DNA from: Paraburkholderia sp. BL25I1N1
GTDB lineage: Bacteria; Pseudomonadota; Gammaproteobacteria; Burkholderiales; Burkholderiaceae
Length of the DNA: 64,000 nucleotides
Direction of reading: 5' to 3'
Assembly (NCBI RefSeq): GCF_003002025.1
Contig: NZ_PVZB01000003.1
Location: forward strand, 124,001-188,000
A program made the position numbers and the translations under genes. Positions within the stretch are counted from its first letter, which is position 1; every line of letters begins with the position of its first letter. The notes under the pieces are model-generated. The model had not been told where the DNA came from. It saw only the letters and a program-made list of their open reading frames with translations, and searched no databases. Positions 29,016 through 37,966 of this stretch are shown here, one piece after another.

Positions 29016-30782
29016 ATGACCGCTGCCAACGAGCGCTACGACGCGCCACCCTCGTCTGCTTCACCTCCCTCCCACTCCGCGGGCAAGCCCGCCATGCGCC
29101 TGATCGTGGCGCTGCTCAAACGCTCTCGCGGTGCCTTCGCGATCGCGCTGACCGCCTGCGTGCTGAATGGCATCGCGAGCGTGCTGCTCGTGGCGACCTT
29201 GAGCCGCGCGCTGTCGCAAACAGGCGCCGCCGATATGTCGCTCGCCATGCGTTTCGCGGTGTGCGCGGTCGTCGCGCTCGTCACGCGCGTGATCACCGGC
29301 GTGCTGTTCGCGCGCCTCTCGCAGGACACGATGGCGCAGTTGCGTGAGCATGTCGCGCGGCGCGTCGCCGAGGCCGAGTTGCGCGATGTCGAACGGATCG
29401 GCGCGGCGCCCGTGCAATCCGTGCTGACCGACGACGCCACCAACGTGTCGATGCTGTTCTTCGCATTGCCCAATCTGGTGATGCACGGCTCGATCGTGTT
29501 CGGCTGCCTCGGTTATCTGGCGTGGCTGTCGTGGCCGGTTTGCCTGCTTGCGGTCGCCGCGATCCTGGTCGGCTCGTTCGGCTATCACGCCGGCGACAAG
29601 CGCGCGATCGCCTCGCTCGAAGCCGCGGGCCGCTCGCAGGACAAACTGTTCGGCTATCTCGGCGCGCTCTTCACCGGCGCGAAGGAACTCAAGCTGCATC
29701 AGGCGCGTTCGCGTCAATTCGTGGACGGCCAGCTCGGCTCGGCCATCGACGAAGTGCGAGATCACCGGCGTCGCGCGTTCAGCGCGTATGCGGTCGGGGT
29801 CGGCTGGATCGTGTTCCTGTTCTATGTGTTCCTGGGCGTCGCGGCATTCTGGCCGGCACTCGGCGTGCACGCCGATGCACCGTCGGCATCGGGCTACGTG
29901 GTGGTGTTCCTTTTCATGCTGCTGCCGCTGGACGGCCTGCTCAACAACGTACCGACTTTGAATGCGGCGCGCGTCTCGCTCGATCGCATCGAAAAAGTGA
30001 TGGGCGAATTCGGCGCGCTGCGCACCTCGCCGCCGCCCGACGAAAATGCTTCGCACGCGCCGTATCGCACGCTCACGCTCAGCAACGTCACGCACTCGTA
30101 CTTTCATGAGCGCGACGAGCGGATGTTCCGGGTCGGGCCGGTCAATCTGACCTTCAGGCCGGGTGAGCTGGTGTTCATCGTCGGCGGCAACGGCAGTGGC
30201 AAGACGACGCTCGCGAAAGTGCTGACCGGTCTCTACGAACCCGAAGACGGCACGATCGAACTGGACGGCAAGCGGGTCGGCTTTGCTGAGCGCGCCGCGT
30301 ATCGTCAGCGCTTTACGGCGGTGTTCAACGATTTCCATCTGTTCGACGCGCTGCTTGGCATCGTCGATCCGAACGATGCCTCACGCGCGCAGGCGGATGC
30401 CCGCGCCAACGCCCTGGTCGCGAAGCTCGCGCTCGATCACAAGGTGCAGGTTGTGAACGGCGCGTTCTCCACGCGGGCGCTCTCTACCGGTCAGCGCAAA
30501 CGCCTCGCGCTGGTCGTCGCGTATCTGGAAGACCGGCCGTTCTATCTGTTCGACGAATGGGCCGCCGATCAGGACCCGCAGTTCAAAGCGGTGTTCTACG
30601 AGCAACTGCTGCCGGAGTTGCGCTCGCGCGGCAAGACCGTGCTGGTGATCAGCCACGACGACCGCTACTTCCATCTTGCGGACCGTGTGTTGAAGCTGGA
30701 GAACGGCAGTATCGTCAGCGAGACGCATGGTTCGGCACAAGCGGTGCAAAACCCGGCGGTGGCCAACGGTACGATGGGGTGA
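29016..30782 (+). CDS. orbE: cyclic-peptide/siderophore ABC exporter (PvdE/OrbE-like)
   Basis: This 588-residue inner-membrane half transporter is predicted to move the siderophore or its precursor out of the cytoplasm. Six helices occupy about residues 30-310. The nucleotide-binding domain has Walker A GGNGSGKTT near 390, the signature LSTGQRKRL near 489 and Walker B FYLFDEW near 512. A D-loop (ADQDPQF) and switch His (ISHDD) follow. The LSTGQ signature and absence of a peptidase domain are typical of the PvdE group. The ATG at 29016 was preferred to a TTG two codons upstream. In ornibactin clusters the equivalent gene is co-directional with the NRPS genes; here it is divergent, with its own OrbS-type promoter. 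Confidence 0.93.
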   Translation: MTAANERYDAPPSSASPPSHSAGKPAMRLIVALLKRSRGAFAIALTACVLNGIASVLLVATLSRALSQTGAADMSLAMRFAVCAVVALVTRVITGVLFARLSQDTMAQLREHVARRVAEAELRDVERIGAAPVQSVLTDDATNVSMLFFALPNLVMHGSIVFGCLGYLAWLSWPVCLLAVAAILVGSFGYHAGDKRAIASLEAAGRSQDKLFGYLGALFTGAKELKLHQARSRQFVDGQLGSAIDEVRDHRRRAFSAYAVGVGWIVFLFYVFLGVAAFWPALGVHADAPSASGYVVVFLFMLLPLDGLLNNVPTLNAARVSLDRIEKVMGEFGALRTSPPPDENASHAPYRTLTLSNVTHSYFHERDERMFRVGPVNLTFRPGELVFIVGGNGSGKTTLAKVLTGLYEPEDGTIELDGKRVGFAERAAYRQRFTAVFNDFHLFDALLGIVDPNDASRAQADARANALVAKLALDHKVQVVNGAFSTRALSTGQRKRLALVVAYLEDRPFYLFDEWAADQDPQFKAVFYEQLLPELRSRGKTVLVISHDDRYFHLADRVLKLENGSIVSETHGSAQAVQNPAVANGTMG

Positions 30783-30799
30783 TGATCTGAAGGATGGCT

Positions 30800-30822
30800 C
30801 GCCAGGCCCTGGTGGTCTGGCG
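30800..30822 (+). terminator. hairpin after the exporter gene
   Basis: CGCCAGGCC (30800-30808) can pair with GGTCTGGCG (30814-30822), with one G-U pair, around a 5-base loop, starting 17 bases past the stop. No T-run follows, so termination is uncertain. Confidence 0.4.
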
Positions 30823-31018
30823 CTCAGCGGACTTACGCATCTCGCGTAACGAATAGGGACGCATCGCCCACCTTCGCGGCTTGCTCTACGCATTTTTTTG
30901 TACCTTCATGTCATTGGCCTGTCGAATCCTTGTGGATTCGATCGTCGTAGTGTTGAAGTCACCGAATGCATGTCTTCCGACGAAACAGGTGACCCACCTT
31001 TCTGACAGGAGAAACGAA

Positions 31019-31459
31019 ATGCGCGTGATGGTCATGGTCAAGGCAACCCCCGAATCCGAAACGGGGCAACTGCCCAGCAAGGAAGAGTTCGCGGCGATGG
31101 GCCGATTCAACGATGAACTGGTCAAGGCCGGCATCCTCGTCGATTGCGACGGTCTGAAGCCCAGTTCGAAGGGCGTGCGGGTGAAGTTTTCCGGCAAGGA
31201 TCGAAGCGTCGTTGACGGTCCGTTCGCCGAAACCAAGGAGTTGGTTGCCGGCTTCTGGATCTGGCAAGTGCAGTCCATGGAAGAAGCAATCGAATGGGTG
31301 CGCCGCTGCCCGAACCCGATGCCGAGCGCCTCGGAAATCGAAATTCGTCCCTTCTACGAGGCTGCGGACTTTGGAGATGCGTTCACGCCTGAACTTCAGG
31401 AAAGCGAGGCGCGGCTGCGACAGCAGATCGAATCCAATCAAGGTAAACAGCGCCGTTGA
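31019..31459 (+). CDS. YCII/DGPF-domain protein
   Basis: This 146-residue cytoplasmic protein is of the YCII-related (DGPF) type, a ferredoxin-like fold often encoded near ECF sigma factors. The start MRVMVMVKATPESE and the VVDGPFAETKELVAGFWIWQV motif (about residues 62-80) are diagnostic; IEIRPFYE follows near residue 110. AGGAG lies 8 bases before the ATG. It is convergent with the binding-protein gene, and its presence inside the siderophore region may be coincidental. Function is not established for the family. Confidence 0.88.
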   Translation: MRVMVMVKATPESETGQLPSKEEFAAMGRFNDELVKAGILVDCDGLKPSSKGVRVKFSGKDRSVVDGPFAETKELVAGFWIWQVQSMEEAIEWVRRCPNPMPSASEIEIRPFYEAADFGDAFTPELQESEARLRQQIESNQGKQRR

Positions 31460-31577
31460 TGATTCGTGTCCGAGCCGATTGGATTGCGGACCGACTACCG
31501 GACGGAGTCGCAGGACCGTGTTGGAGGCTGGCTGGATTCCCACGCCTGGCCTCTGCACGAACCGGCTCGTCGTCGAA

Positions 31578-32675
31578 TTAGCGCTCCTGCTTCCTGACAC
31601 CCGGCGCCGGCAACGACAGCAACGTATCTGTCATCGTATCGGCGAGCCGCAGCGCCGACATCGGTCCACCAAAACCCCAGATATTCCGCTCGACAAGCCC
31701 GACGCGTCCCGCGCTGCGAGCCGGCACGAAACGCCAGATCGGCGAATCGAGTTTCGTGGCGAGCGGGACCTGCGTTTCCGTCGCACTGACGAACAGCACG
31801 GTCAGCTTCGGCTTCTTCAATAGATCTTCCGAACTCACATACGCGGTGCCTTCGCGCGTCGCCTCAGCGGGCCACAAGTCGAGCCCGAGCGCATGCGCGA
31901 CACCCGCTGCCGTGCTGTTGCCGGTGAACGCCCAGTAGCGGTCCGGCAAGCCCAGTTCCTGCAACCACGCTACCTGTTCGCCGCGACGGCCCGCTTCGGC
32001 GAGGCGCCGCGCGTCGCGGGCGAATCCTGCATCGACCCTGGCTTCGACGGCGCGCGCCGCCTCCTCGCGTCCCGTCAGACAGCCGATGGTACGCAGAATC
32101 TTGCGGCTCCAATCGAGTTGCGTGACGCGCGAGCCGTCTTCGGTGAAGTTCGGACCGTATTTGAACAGCACGGTCGGCGCAATGCGCTCTAACGCCGCAA
32201 AAATCGGCGCATGGCGCAATCCGACGCCGAGGATCAGATCGGGCTTGACCGCCGCAATCGCCTCGAGACTCGGCTCCTGACGCGTGCCGATATCGGGCAC
32301 CGACGCAAGACGCGCATTGTCATAACCGATCCACACCGGGTAATACTCGGGATCGGCCATGCCGACCGGCGTGATACCGACGGCTGCCAGGTCCTCGGCG
32401 AACATGAACTCGAGGACGACGATGCGCTTCGGCTTTGCAGGCAATGACGGGCTGGCTTGCGAGACGATCGGGTTGTCGGCGAGCGGCTTGCAGGTTTGCT
32501 GCTGCGCTTGTGCGGTGTTTGGGTGAGTCGGGCTGCTTGCACTCGCAGCGGCCGCTGCGCCGCTGCTACCTTGTGCAAATGCATACGCGGTGGAAAACAA
32601 GGTGGCCGCGATCACCGCATGCGTGCAAAGCTGCCTGAAACGCCGAGCTTTCTTCTCGCGGCGCGACCTCGGCAT
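31578..32675 (-). CDS. orbB: periplasmic ferric-siderophore binding protein
   Basis: This 365-residue FhuD/FecB-type binding protein delivers ferric siderophore to the inner-membrane permease. A signal peptide with a strongly basic start ([13 protein letters not shown]) and hydrophobic core ends near AYAFAQG. Two lobes follow: [24 protein letters not shown] at the start of lobe 1 and [17 protein letters not shown], both typical of the family. The start at 32675 has AAGGA 8 bases upstream; the open frame continues further with no signal sequence. It is the last gene of the import operon, 26 bases after the FhuF-like gene. Confidence 0.9.
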   Translation of the reverse strand: MPRSRREKKARRFRQLCTHAVIAATLFSTAYAFAQGSSGAAAAASASSPTHPNTAQAQQQTCKPLADNPIVSQASPSLPAKPKRIVVLEFMFAEDLAAVGITPVGMADPEYYPVWIGYDNARLASVPDIGTRQEPSLEAIAAVKPDLILGVGLRHAPIFAALERIAPTVLFKYGPNFTEDGSRVTQLDWSRKILRTIGCLTGREEAARAVEARVDAGFARDARRLAEAGRRGEQVAWLQELGLPDRYWAFTGNSTAAGVAHALGLDLWPAEATREGTAYVSSEDLLKKPKLTVLFVSATETQVPLATKLDSPIWRFVPARSAGRVGLVERNIWGFGGPMSALRLADTMTDTLLSLPAPGVRKQER

Positions 32676-32701
32676 TGAGGGCGTCCTTAACTTAATCACT
32701 G

Positions 32702-33517
32702 TCAATGCGAAGCGGCCTGCAATGCGATTTCCGCATCGCTCATCGTCAGTAGCAGGGGGCAGCGTCCACACAATTGCGTCTCTCCAGGAATTTCATAACG
32801 TACGCAGCACACGCGCCGTGCGCTGAACGGATTCGGCAAACTCGCGGCGCGCGGTTTTGCCGGTCGCACGGGCAGACGCAGCGGATTAGTCTCGCCATCG
32901 GCAGCGATCGGACCGAAGAGCCACGCGATGTCGCTCGTCAGATCGAACTGCGGCGCGCATTGTTCGAACAGGTAGTCCAGCAGATTGCCGGCGTTGCTCC
33001 ACAACACGCGCGGCGCAATTTTTGTCATTGCGCACAGCGTCTCGATCACCGAATCCAGATGTTCGACCAGCGGCGCAAAACGGCGTGCCGGATCGCACTC
33101 AACCGGCTGCAATGCGTCGGGCGCGAAATACGCGGCGATGGGAAGACCGTCGCGCAGCACGACATGCGTTTTATCCGGCGACATCGCGAGCGGCCGGCGC
33201 AGCAACGCTGCCGCAACGAATCCTGCCGTCGCCGCGAAACCGAAGTAGTACTTGGTCCATTGCGACAACAACGCACGTGCATGCGTTTCGCGCTCGCCGC
33301 CGTAGAGCGTGACCATTGCATCGAGCAATTCAGCGCGATGCCCGGCCAACTCGCTGACGCGAATCACGCTCAGCGACGCGGTTGCGTCGCCGGCGAGTGC
33401 GGCTTCCTCGATCGCGTTCGGCGTGCCGAGCCACACATGCTCGAGATAATGCGCGATCGACTCCGGCGCAAACTGCGCGAAGCACTGCGCGCGCTCATCG
33501 TCGTCGCGTTGCCGCAT
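32702..33517 (-). CDS. orbF: FhuF-like ferric-siderophore reductase
   Basis: This 271-residue protein is predicted to reduce iron(III) in the imported siderophore and release it. The C terminus has the [2Fe-2S] ligand set typical of FhuF: two adjacent Cys in RRVCCVRYE, then CGRC eleven residues later. Its ATG overlaps the permease stop by one base (TGATG), showing translational coupling. The open frame on this strand extends far upstream of that ATG, but only this part has sensible sequence. In ornibactin clusters the order is binding protein then reductase; here they are reversed. Confidence 0.88.
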   Translation of the reverse strand: MRQRDDDERAQCFAQFAPESIAHYLEHVWLGTPNAIEEAALAGDATASLSVIRVSELAGHRAELLDAMVTLYGGERETHARALLSQWTKYYFGFAATAGFVAAALLRRPLAMSPDKTHVVLRDGLPIAAYFAPDALQPVECDPARRFAPLVEHLDSVIETLCAMTKIAPRVLWSNAGNLLDYLFEQCAPQFDLTSDIAWLFGPIAADGETNPLRLPVRPAKPRAASLPNPFSARRVCCVRYEIPGETQLCGRCPLLLTMSDAEIALQAASH

Positions 33518-35625
33518 CACCGTTTGCCCCGCTTCTCGCGCCGAGCCTCCACGATCAGCAGCGCAAGCAGATAAGGCGCGCCGATCAGCGCAGTCAGCAC
33601 GCCGGCGGGAATTTCGCGCGGCGCCAGCAGCGTGCGCGCCGCGATATCGGCCACGACCAGCACCAGCGCCCCGCACGCCGCCGCGAGCCACAAGCGCGTG
33701 CGATGAGCCCGCGCGCCGAGCATGGACGCCAGATGCGGCGCCATCAAGCCGATAAAGCCCACCGGTCCCACCGCGGCCACGGCGGCGCAGGTGGCAAGCA
33801 TCGCCACGGTCAGCACCAGCGGACGCAACACGCCGATCGGCAAGCCCAGTGAGGCGGCCTGGTCGTCGCCCAATGCAAGCAGATCTAGCGGCCGCGCGAG
33901 CAGTGCGAACACCGGCACGGCCAGCACGCACCACGGCAGCAACGTCGTCACTTCGCCCCAACTGCGCCCGTACGTGCCGCCCACCAGCCACACGACGAAG
34001 CGCGCGGGCTGCACGCTTTGCTGCGTGATGAGCCATTGCGACAGCGTCGTCCACAGCGTGCCGATGACGATGCCCGTCAGCGCGACCGCGAGCGGCGCAT
34101 AGCGATGCCGGCGATTCAGCAACAGCGTCAGGGCCAGCGTGAGGCCGCCACCCGCGAGCGAAGCGGCGGCCAGCGTCGAATGGGCGGCAAGCGGCCACAT
34201 CACGAGCGCGGCGAGCGTCGCGAGGCCCGCGCCCTGCGTCACGCCGAGAACCTCCGGTCCGGCAAGCGGATTGCGCACGATGCTTTGCATCAGCACCCCG
34301 CTCGCGGCGAGCAGCGCGCCCGCGAGCAATGCGCAGATGAGGCGCGGCAAGCGCAGGTCGAGCAGCATCCGCGCGAGGTCGTCGCGGTGATCGAACGCTG
34401 CGAGCCAGCGCTGCACACCGACGGTCGTGGGACCGAACGATGCGCCCGCACAGACGAGCACGACGCCGAGCAGCACCAGCACGCATGCTGTCAGCAGCCA
34501 CGGCCACGCGTCGATCGCGCGCACGAAGCGCGTGCCCGCCCGCGCGACCGCGCGCTCCTGACCGGCGTGCAACGCGCCCGACCACGCGGCGCCGCTGCGG
34601 ATCATCGCGAGCATCAACGGCGTGCCGACGAAGGCAATCGCCACACCGGTCGAAAGCGTCGCGTCGAGGTCGAGCGCCTGCACGGCGCTATCGGTGACGA
34701 GCACCAGCGCGCCGCCGACCAGCGCGGACAAGGGCACGAGCGCCGCCAGCCGCGACGCTTTCGCGCCACGCATCTGACGCAACAGGTTCGGCGCGATCAG
34801 GCCGACATACGAAAGCGGTCCGGCAACGCTGACCGCGACGCTCGCGAAGCCCACCGCGACCACCATCGCCGCGAGCCGGGTGGCATCCACGCGAACGCCG
34901 GCTGCCGCTGCGGCGTCGTCACCCAGGGCGAGCGGATCGAGTGGGCGAATCACGAAGGGCAACGCGATCAGCGGCAGCACGAGCCAGGACGCGGCGATCT
35001 TGAGCCCCGCAGCGCCGGGTTGATAAAGACTGCCGCTCGCCCACAACGACACGCCGACGATGCTCTGCTCGAAGAACGCGAGAATCAGCGTGGTCAGCGC
35101 GGAGAACAGCAGCATGCAGACGCTGCCGGCGAGCACGAGCCGCAACGGCGTGGAGCGCCAGCCGCCGGCCGCCGCGGCCACGCACGCGGCCGCGCCCAGA
35201 CCGCACACGAACAGCAGCGGCACGGACGCCACGCCCGCGAGCGACGGCACCAGCATCGCGGCAAGCAAGCCGAGTTGCGCGCCGCCGGTGATGCCGAGCA
35301 GATCGGGCGAAGCCAAAGGATTGCGCGTGAGCGATTGAAACAGGGTGCCGGCCACCGCGAGGCAGCCGCCTGCCACGAGGGCCGCCAGAATGCGCGGCAC
35401 GCTCAGGTCGAACAGCAGAATGCCGGCAAGTTGCGCGGCATCGCTGCCCGTGGGCGCGGCCAGCCATGTGCGGAAACCGGGCGCAAGCCGCATCACCGCC
35501 ACGATGACGATCAACGCGACGAGTGCTGCGCCGATTGTCGTGACGCGGCTTCTGACAGGCGCGCGATAGCTGTCGGTCGCTGGCGTGCTATGGCGCAGGC
35601 GTTTGCGTGCGGCAAGCGTCGTCAT
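33517..35625 (-). CDS. orbD: fused double iron-siderophore ABC permease (FhuB-like)
   Basis: This 702-residue inner-membrane permease contains two BtuC/FecCD units in one chain, as in FhuB, so it would work without a second permease gene. Each half has the signature for the family: FQSLTRNPLASPDLLGIT in the first and MQSIVRNPLAGPEVLGVT in the second. Each also has the cytoplasmic coupling segment (VGLIAPNLLRQM and IGLMAPHLASML). About 18-20 helices are expected. The ATG at 35625 overlaps the ATPase stop by 4 bases, giving tight coupling. Confidence 0.92.
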   Translation of the reverse strand: MTTLAARKRLRHSTPATDSYRAPVRSRVTTIGAALVALIVIVAVMRLAPGFRTWLAAPTGSDAAQLAGILLFDLSVPRILAALVAGGCLAVAGTLFQSLTRNPLASPDLLGITGGAQLGLLAAMLVPSLAGVASVPLLFVCGLGAAACVAAAAGGWRSTPLRLVLAGSVCMLLFSALTTLILAFFEQSIVGVSLWASGSLYQPGAAGLKIAASWLVLPLIALPFVIRPLDPLALGDDAAAAAGVRVDATRLAAMVVAVGFASVAVSVAGPLSYVGLIAPNLLRQMRGAKASRLAALVPLSALVGGALVLVTDSAVQALDLDATLSTGVAIAFVGTPLMLAMIRSGAAWSGALHAGQERAVARAGTRFVRAIDAWPWLLTACVLVLLGVVLVCAGASFGPTTVGVQRWLAAFDHRDDLARMLLDLRLPRLICALLAGALLAASGVLMQSIVRNPLAGPEVLGVTQGAGLATLAALVMWPLAAHSTLAAASLAGGGLTLALTLLLNRRHRYAPLAVALTGIVIGTLWTTLSQWLITQQSVQPARFVVWLVGGTYGRSWGEVTTLLPWCVLAVPVFALLARPLDLLALGDDQAASLGLPIGVLRPLVLTVAMLATCAAVAAVGPVGFIGLMAPHLASMLGARAHRTRLWLAAACGALVLVVADIAARTLLAPREIPAGVLTALIGAPYLLALLIVEARREKRGKR

Positions 35626-36488
35626 GCGGCGACGTCCTTGCTCATCGCTTCCTCGCGGAGGGAAGCGGCGTCGGCTTGGTTGCCCATGAAGTCGCCTTCG
35701 TAGGCCGGCACGCACATCGGCGCGCCCGTTTGCGGGTGCGCGATCTTGAGCATCGGCACGCCGAAGGTCTCGTTCAAGTGACGCGGGTCGAGCATTGCAT
35801 CAGGCGAGCCTTGTGCGACGATGCGGCCGGCGCGCATCAACACGATCTCGTCGCTGTAGGCCGCCGCCTGATTCAGATCGTGCAGCACCCACACGATCGT
35901 CAGGCCGCGCTCGCGATTCAGGCGCCGCAATTCACGCAGAATATCCAGTTGATGATGGATGTCGAGATACGTGGTCGGTTCGTCGAGCAGCACGATCGGC
36001 GCCTGTTGCGCGAGCGCCATTGCGATCCACGCGCGTTGCCGTTCGCCGCCCGAGAGCGCGGCAACGTCGCGTGCGGCGTCGTCGGCGAGACCGCTGGTCA
36101 CGAGCGCTTCGTCGATCGCCGCGTGGTCGGCGCGCGAGAGTCCGCGCAGCCAGCCGCCGTGCGCGTAGCGGCCATACGCGACCAGCTCGCGCACGGTGAG
36201 GCCGAAGGGGATCTGATTGAACTGCGCGAGCATGGTGAGCGTGCGCGCCAACACGCGGCGCCGGTGCGAAGCGAGCGGCACACCGTTCACATCGACGCTG
36301 CCGGACAATGCCGGTTGCAAGCCGGCAAGCGTGCGCAGCAGCGTGCTTTTGCCGCAGCCGTTCGGTCCGCACAACGCCGTGACGCGGCCGGCCGCGATGT
36401 TCAGATTCAGACCGTGGAGCACGACGTGATCGCGGTAGCCGACCGTCAGCGAATGCGCTGCAAGCGCCGCGCCCTGCGATTTCGTCAT
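35622..36488 (-). CDS. orbC: iron-siderophore ABC transporter ATPase (FhuC-like)
   Basis: This 288-residue ATPase powers the permease above. Walker A GPNGCGKST is at 41-49, the signature LSGGERQR near 145 and Walker B IVLLDEPT near 165, with H-loop VLHDLN near 200. The ATG at 36488 overlaps the hydroxylase stop (ATGA). Upstream in-frame sequence lacks protein character, so the longer frame was not used. The gene has OrbC/FhuC architecture throughout. Confidence 0.93.
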   Translation of the reverse strand: MTKSQGAALAAHSLTVGYRDHVVLHGLNLNIAAGRVTALCGPNGCGKSTLLRTLAGLQPALSGSVDVNGVPLASHRRRVLARTLTMLAQFNQIPFGLTVRELVAYGRYAHGGWLRGLSRADHAAIDEALVTSGLADDAARDVAALSGGERQRAWIAMALAQQAPIVLLDEPTTYLDIHHQLDILRELRRLNRERGLTIVWVLHDLNQAAAYSDEIVLMRAGRIVAQGSPDAMLDPRHLNETFGVPMLKIAHPQTGAPMCVPAYEGDFMGNQADAASLREEAMSKDVAA

Positions 36489-37507
36489 TGCGCGGCCGTC
36501 CGCTTTTCGCCTTCGGCTTCGCTGTAGCTTCGCGCCATCGCGACCACGACTTTGCGCGGGCCTTCGAACGGATCGCGTGCGTGCGCCGTCAGCATGTTGT
36601 CGAGCATCAGCACGTCGCCGGTTAGCCACGGGAACACGATCCGTTGCTGATCGAGCACGCCGCGAATTTCCGCGAGCGCGTCGGCTTCGAGCGGTTCGCC
36701 GTCGCCGTAATAGACGTTGCGCGGTACGTTGTCGAGGCCGACCGAATCGATCAACGCCTCCTGCATGTCTTCGTCGAGCGACGAAAGATGGAACAGATTC
36801 GCCTGATTGAACCAGACACGCTCGCCGGTGCGCGGATGGCGCGCCACCGCCTGGCAGCGCTCGCGCGTTCGCAGCAGCAGTTCGCCGTCTTCGCTGTCGC
36901 GCCATTCGCATTCGATGCCGCGCGCACGGCAAATCTGCTCGACGGTGCGCGGGTCGTCCGAACCGAACGCCTGCTCCCACGGCAGATCGAGCCCTTGCCC
37001 GAAGTTGCGTACGTAGAGCAGTTTACGTTTCGCAAAGCGCTCGACCAGCGCCGGATCGAGCGCACGATAGATCGCGCGGCTATCGGCGATCGGCGTCGCG
37101 CCACCGCTGCGCGCGGCAAGCGCGCAATGGAACCAGATACGCAGCGGCCATTCGCGCGTGTACGACTGCTCGTTATGCAAAGGAATCGAGCGATGCGGCG
37201 GATATTCCGTCGAGGTATAGACCGCGCCTTCCACCTGGCTGCGCGGCGTCGAAGCGAACTCATAACCGATCAGCGGATGCCCGAACGAACCCGCGAAACT
37301 TTGAAACGCGTCGATCGAGGCCACGCGAAACCCCGTGAACAGCACGCCGCCCGCGCGCTCGAGCGTGTCGTCTACGATCGAACGTAGAAGCGGCGCCGCT
37401 TCCTCCAAAGACATCTCGGCGCCCGCGCGCGGCGAGACGACAGTCGGCAAGCCCGGCTCGATCGATAAATCGGCGAGCGTGGGCAGCGGCATGGAAAGCA
37501 TGGTCAT
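36485..37507 (-). CDS. orbG: SyrP-like Fe(II)/2-oxoglutarate hydroxylase
   Basis: This 340-residue TauD-family dioxygenase is predicted to beta-hydroxylate the aspartate residue of the siderophore, giving a third bidentate iron ligand. The facial triad is visible: His111 and Glu113 in LHNEQSY (the Glu variant of HxD is normal in this family) and His309 in LTAHARDPF. Arg318 (GPRKVVVAM) would bind 2-oxoglutarate. The ATG at 37507 has AAGGA 11 bases upstream. The gene lies between the MbtH gene and the ATPase gene, as in the ornibactin operon. Confidence 0.9.
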   Translation of the reverse strand: MTMLSMPLPTLADLSIEPGLPTVVSPRAGAEMSLEEAAPLLRSIVDDTLERAGGVLFTGFRVASIDAFQSFAGSFGHPLIGYEFASTPRSQVEGAVYTSTEYPPHRSIPLHNEQSYTREWPLRIWFHCALAARSGGATPIADSRAIYRALDPALVERFAKRKLLYVRNFGQGLDLPWEQAFGSDDPRTVEQICRARGIECEWRDSEDGELLLRTRERCQAVARHPRTGERVWFNQANLFHLSSLDEDMQEALIDSVGLDNVPRNVYYGDGEPLEADALAEIRGVLDQQRIVFPWLTGDVLMLDNMLTAHARDPFEGPRKVVVAMARSYSEAEGEKRTAAQ

Positions 37508-37593
37508 ACTCTGAATCCTTTTGCTGAAGCGGGGCGGTTGGCACATAGCCGACCCACTCAATGGCACTGCGCGTGCTTAGGCCGTCACGTTCT

Positions 37594-37833
37594 TCAGGCC
37601 GTTGCGTCCATGTGTCTGCGCAAGCTGGCTGGACGCATGTCGGTCCACACGGCCTCGATGTGCGCGAGGCATTCGGCCTTCTGGCCGCGCACGCCCACTT
37701 CGCGCCAGCCGGCCGGCACGTCGCGGAACGTCGGCCAGATCGAGTACTGCTCTTCGTCGTTGATGACGACGGTGTAGACGAGGTCGTCCGCCTCGCCGGC
37801 TGCGGCGCTGGAAGTCTGCTGTGCTTGCGTCAT
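37594..37833 (-). CDS. orbH: MbtH-like NRPS partner protein
   Basis: This 79-residue protein binds and activates adenylation domains of NRPSs. The family pattern is complete: YSIWP at 30-34, P-AGW at 40-43 and VWTDMRP at 62-68. It is the first gene after the sigma factor and has its own OrbS-type promoter in the gap and sigma-gene end upstream. A 12-residue N-terminal extension before the conserved domain is probably disordered. Confidence 0.95.
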   Translation of the reverse strand: MTQAQQTSSAAAGEADDLVYTVVINDEEQYSIWPTFRDVPAGWREVGVRGQKAECLAHIEAVWTDMRPASLRRHMDATA

Positions 37834-37939
37834 GATGAAAGGCTCAGTCGATGAAAGGTCAGGAAGCGCTGGGACCGCCCACTGGCATGTCCCGGCATTG
37901 CGGCGCGGGCATTCGCTCACGCACCGCTTCTAATCAGTT

Positions 37940-37966
37940 GACGTTTGATGCGCGCGCTTTTTTACC
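37940..37966 (-). promoter_or_regulatory. OrbS-type ECF promoter for the MbtH/import operon
   Basis: On the minus strand GGTAAA (37966-37961), 17 bases, then CGTC (37943-37940). The -35 element contains the TAA stop codon of the sigma-factor gene (37964-37962). Transcription would start near 37934, about 100 bases before the MbtH start. Spacing is identical to the two promoters near 28.8-28.9 kb. Confidence 0.8.
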
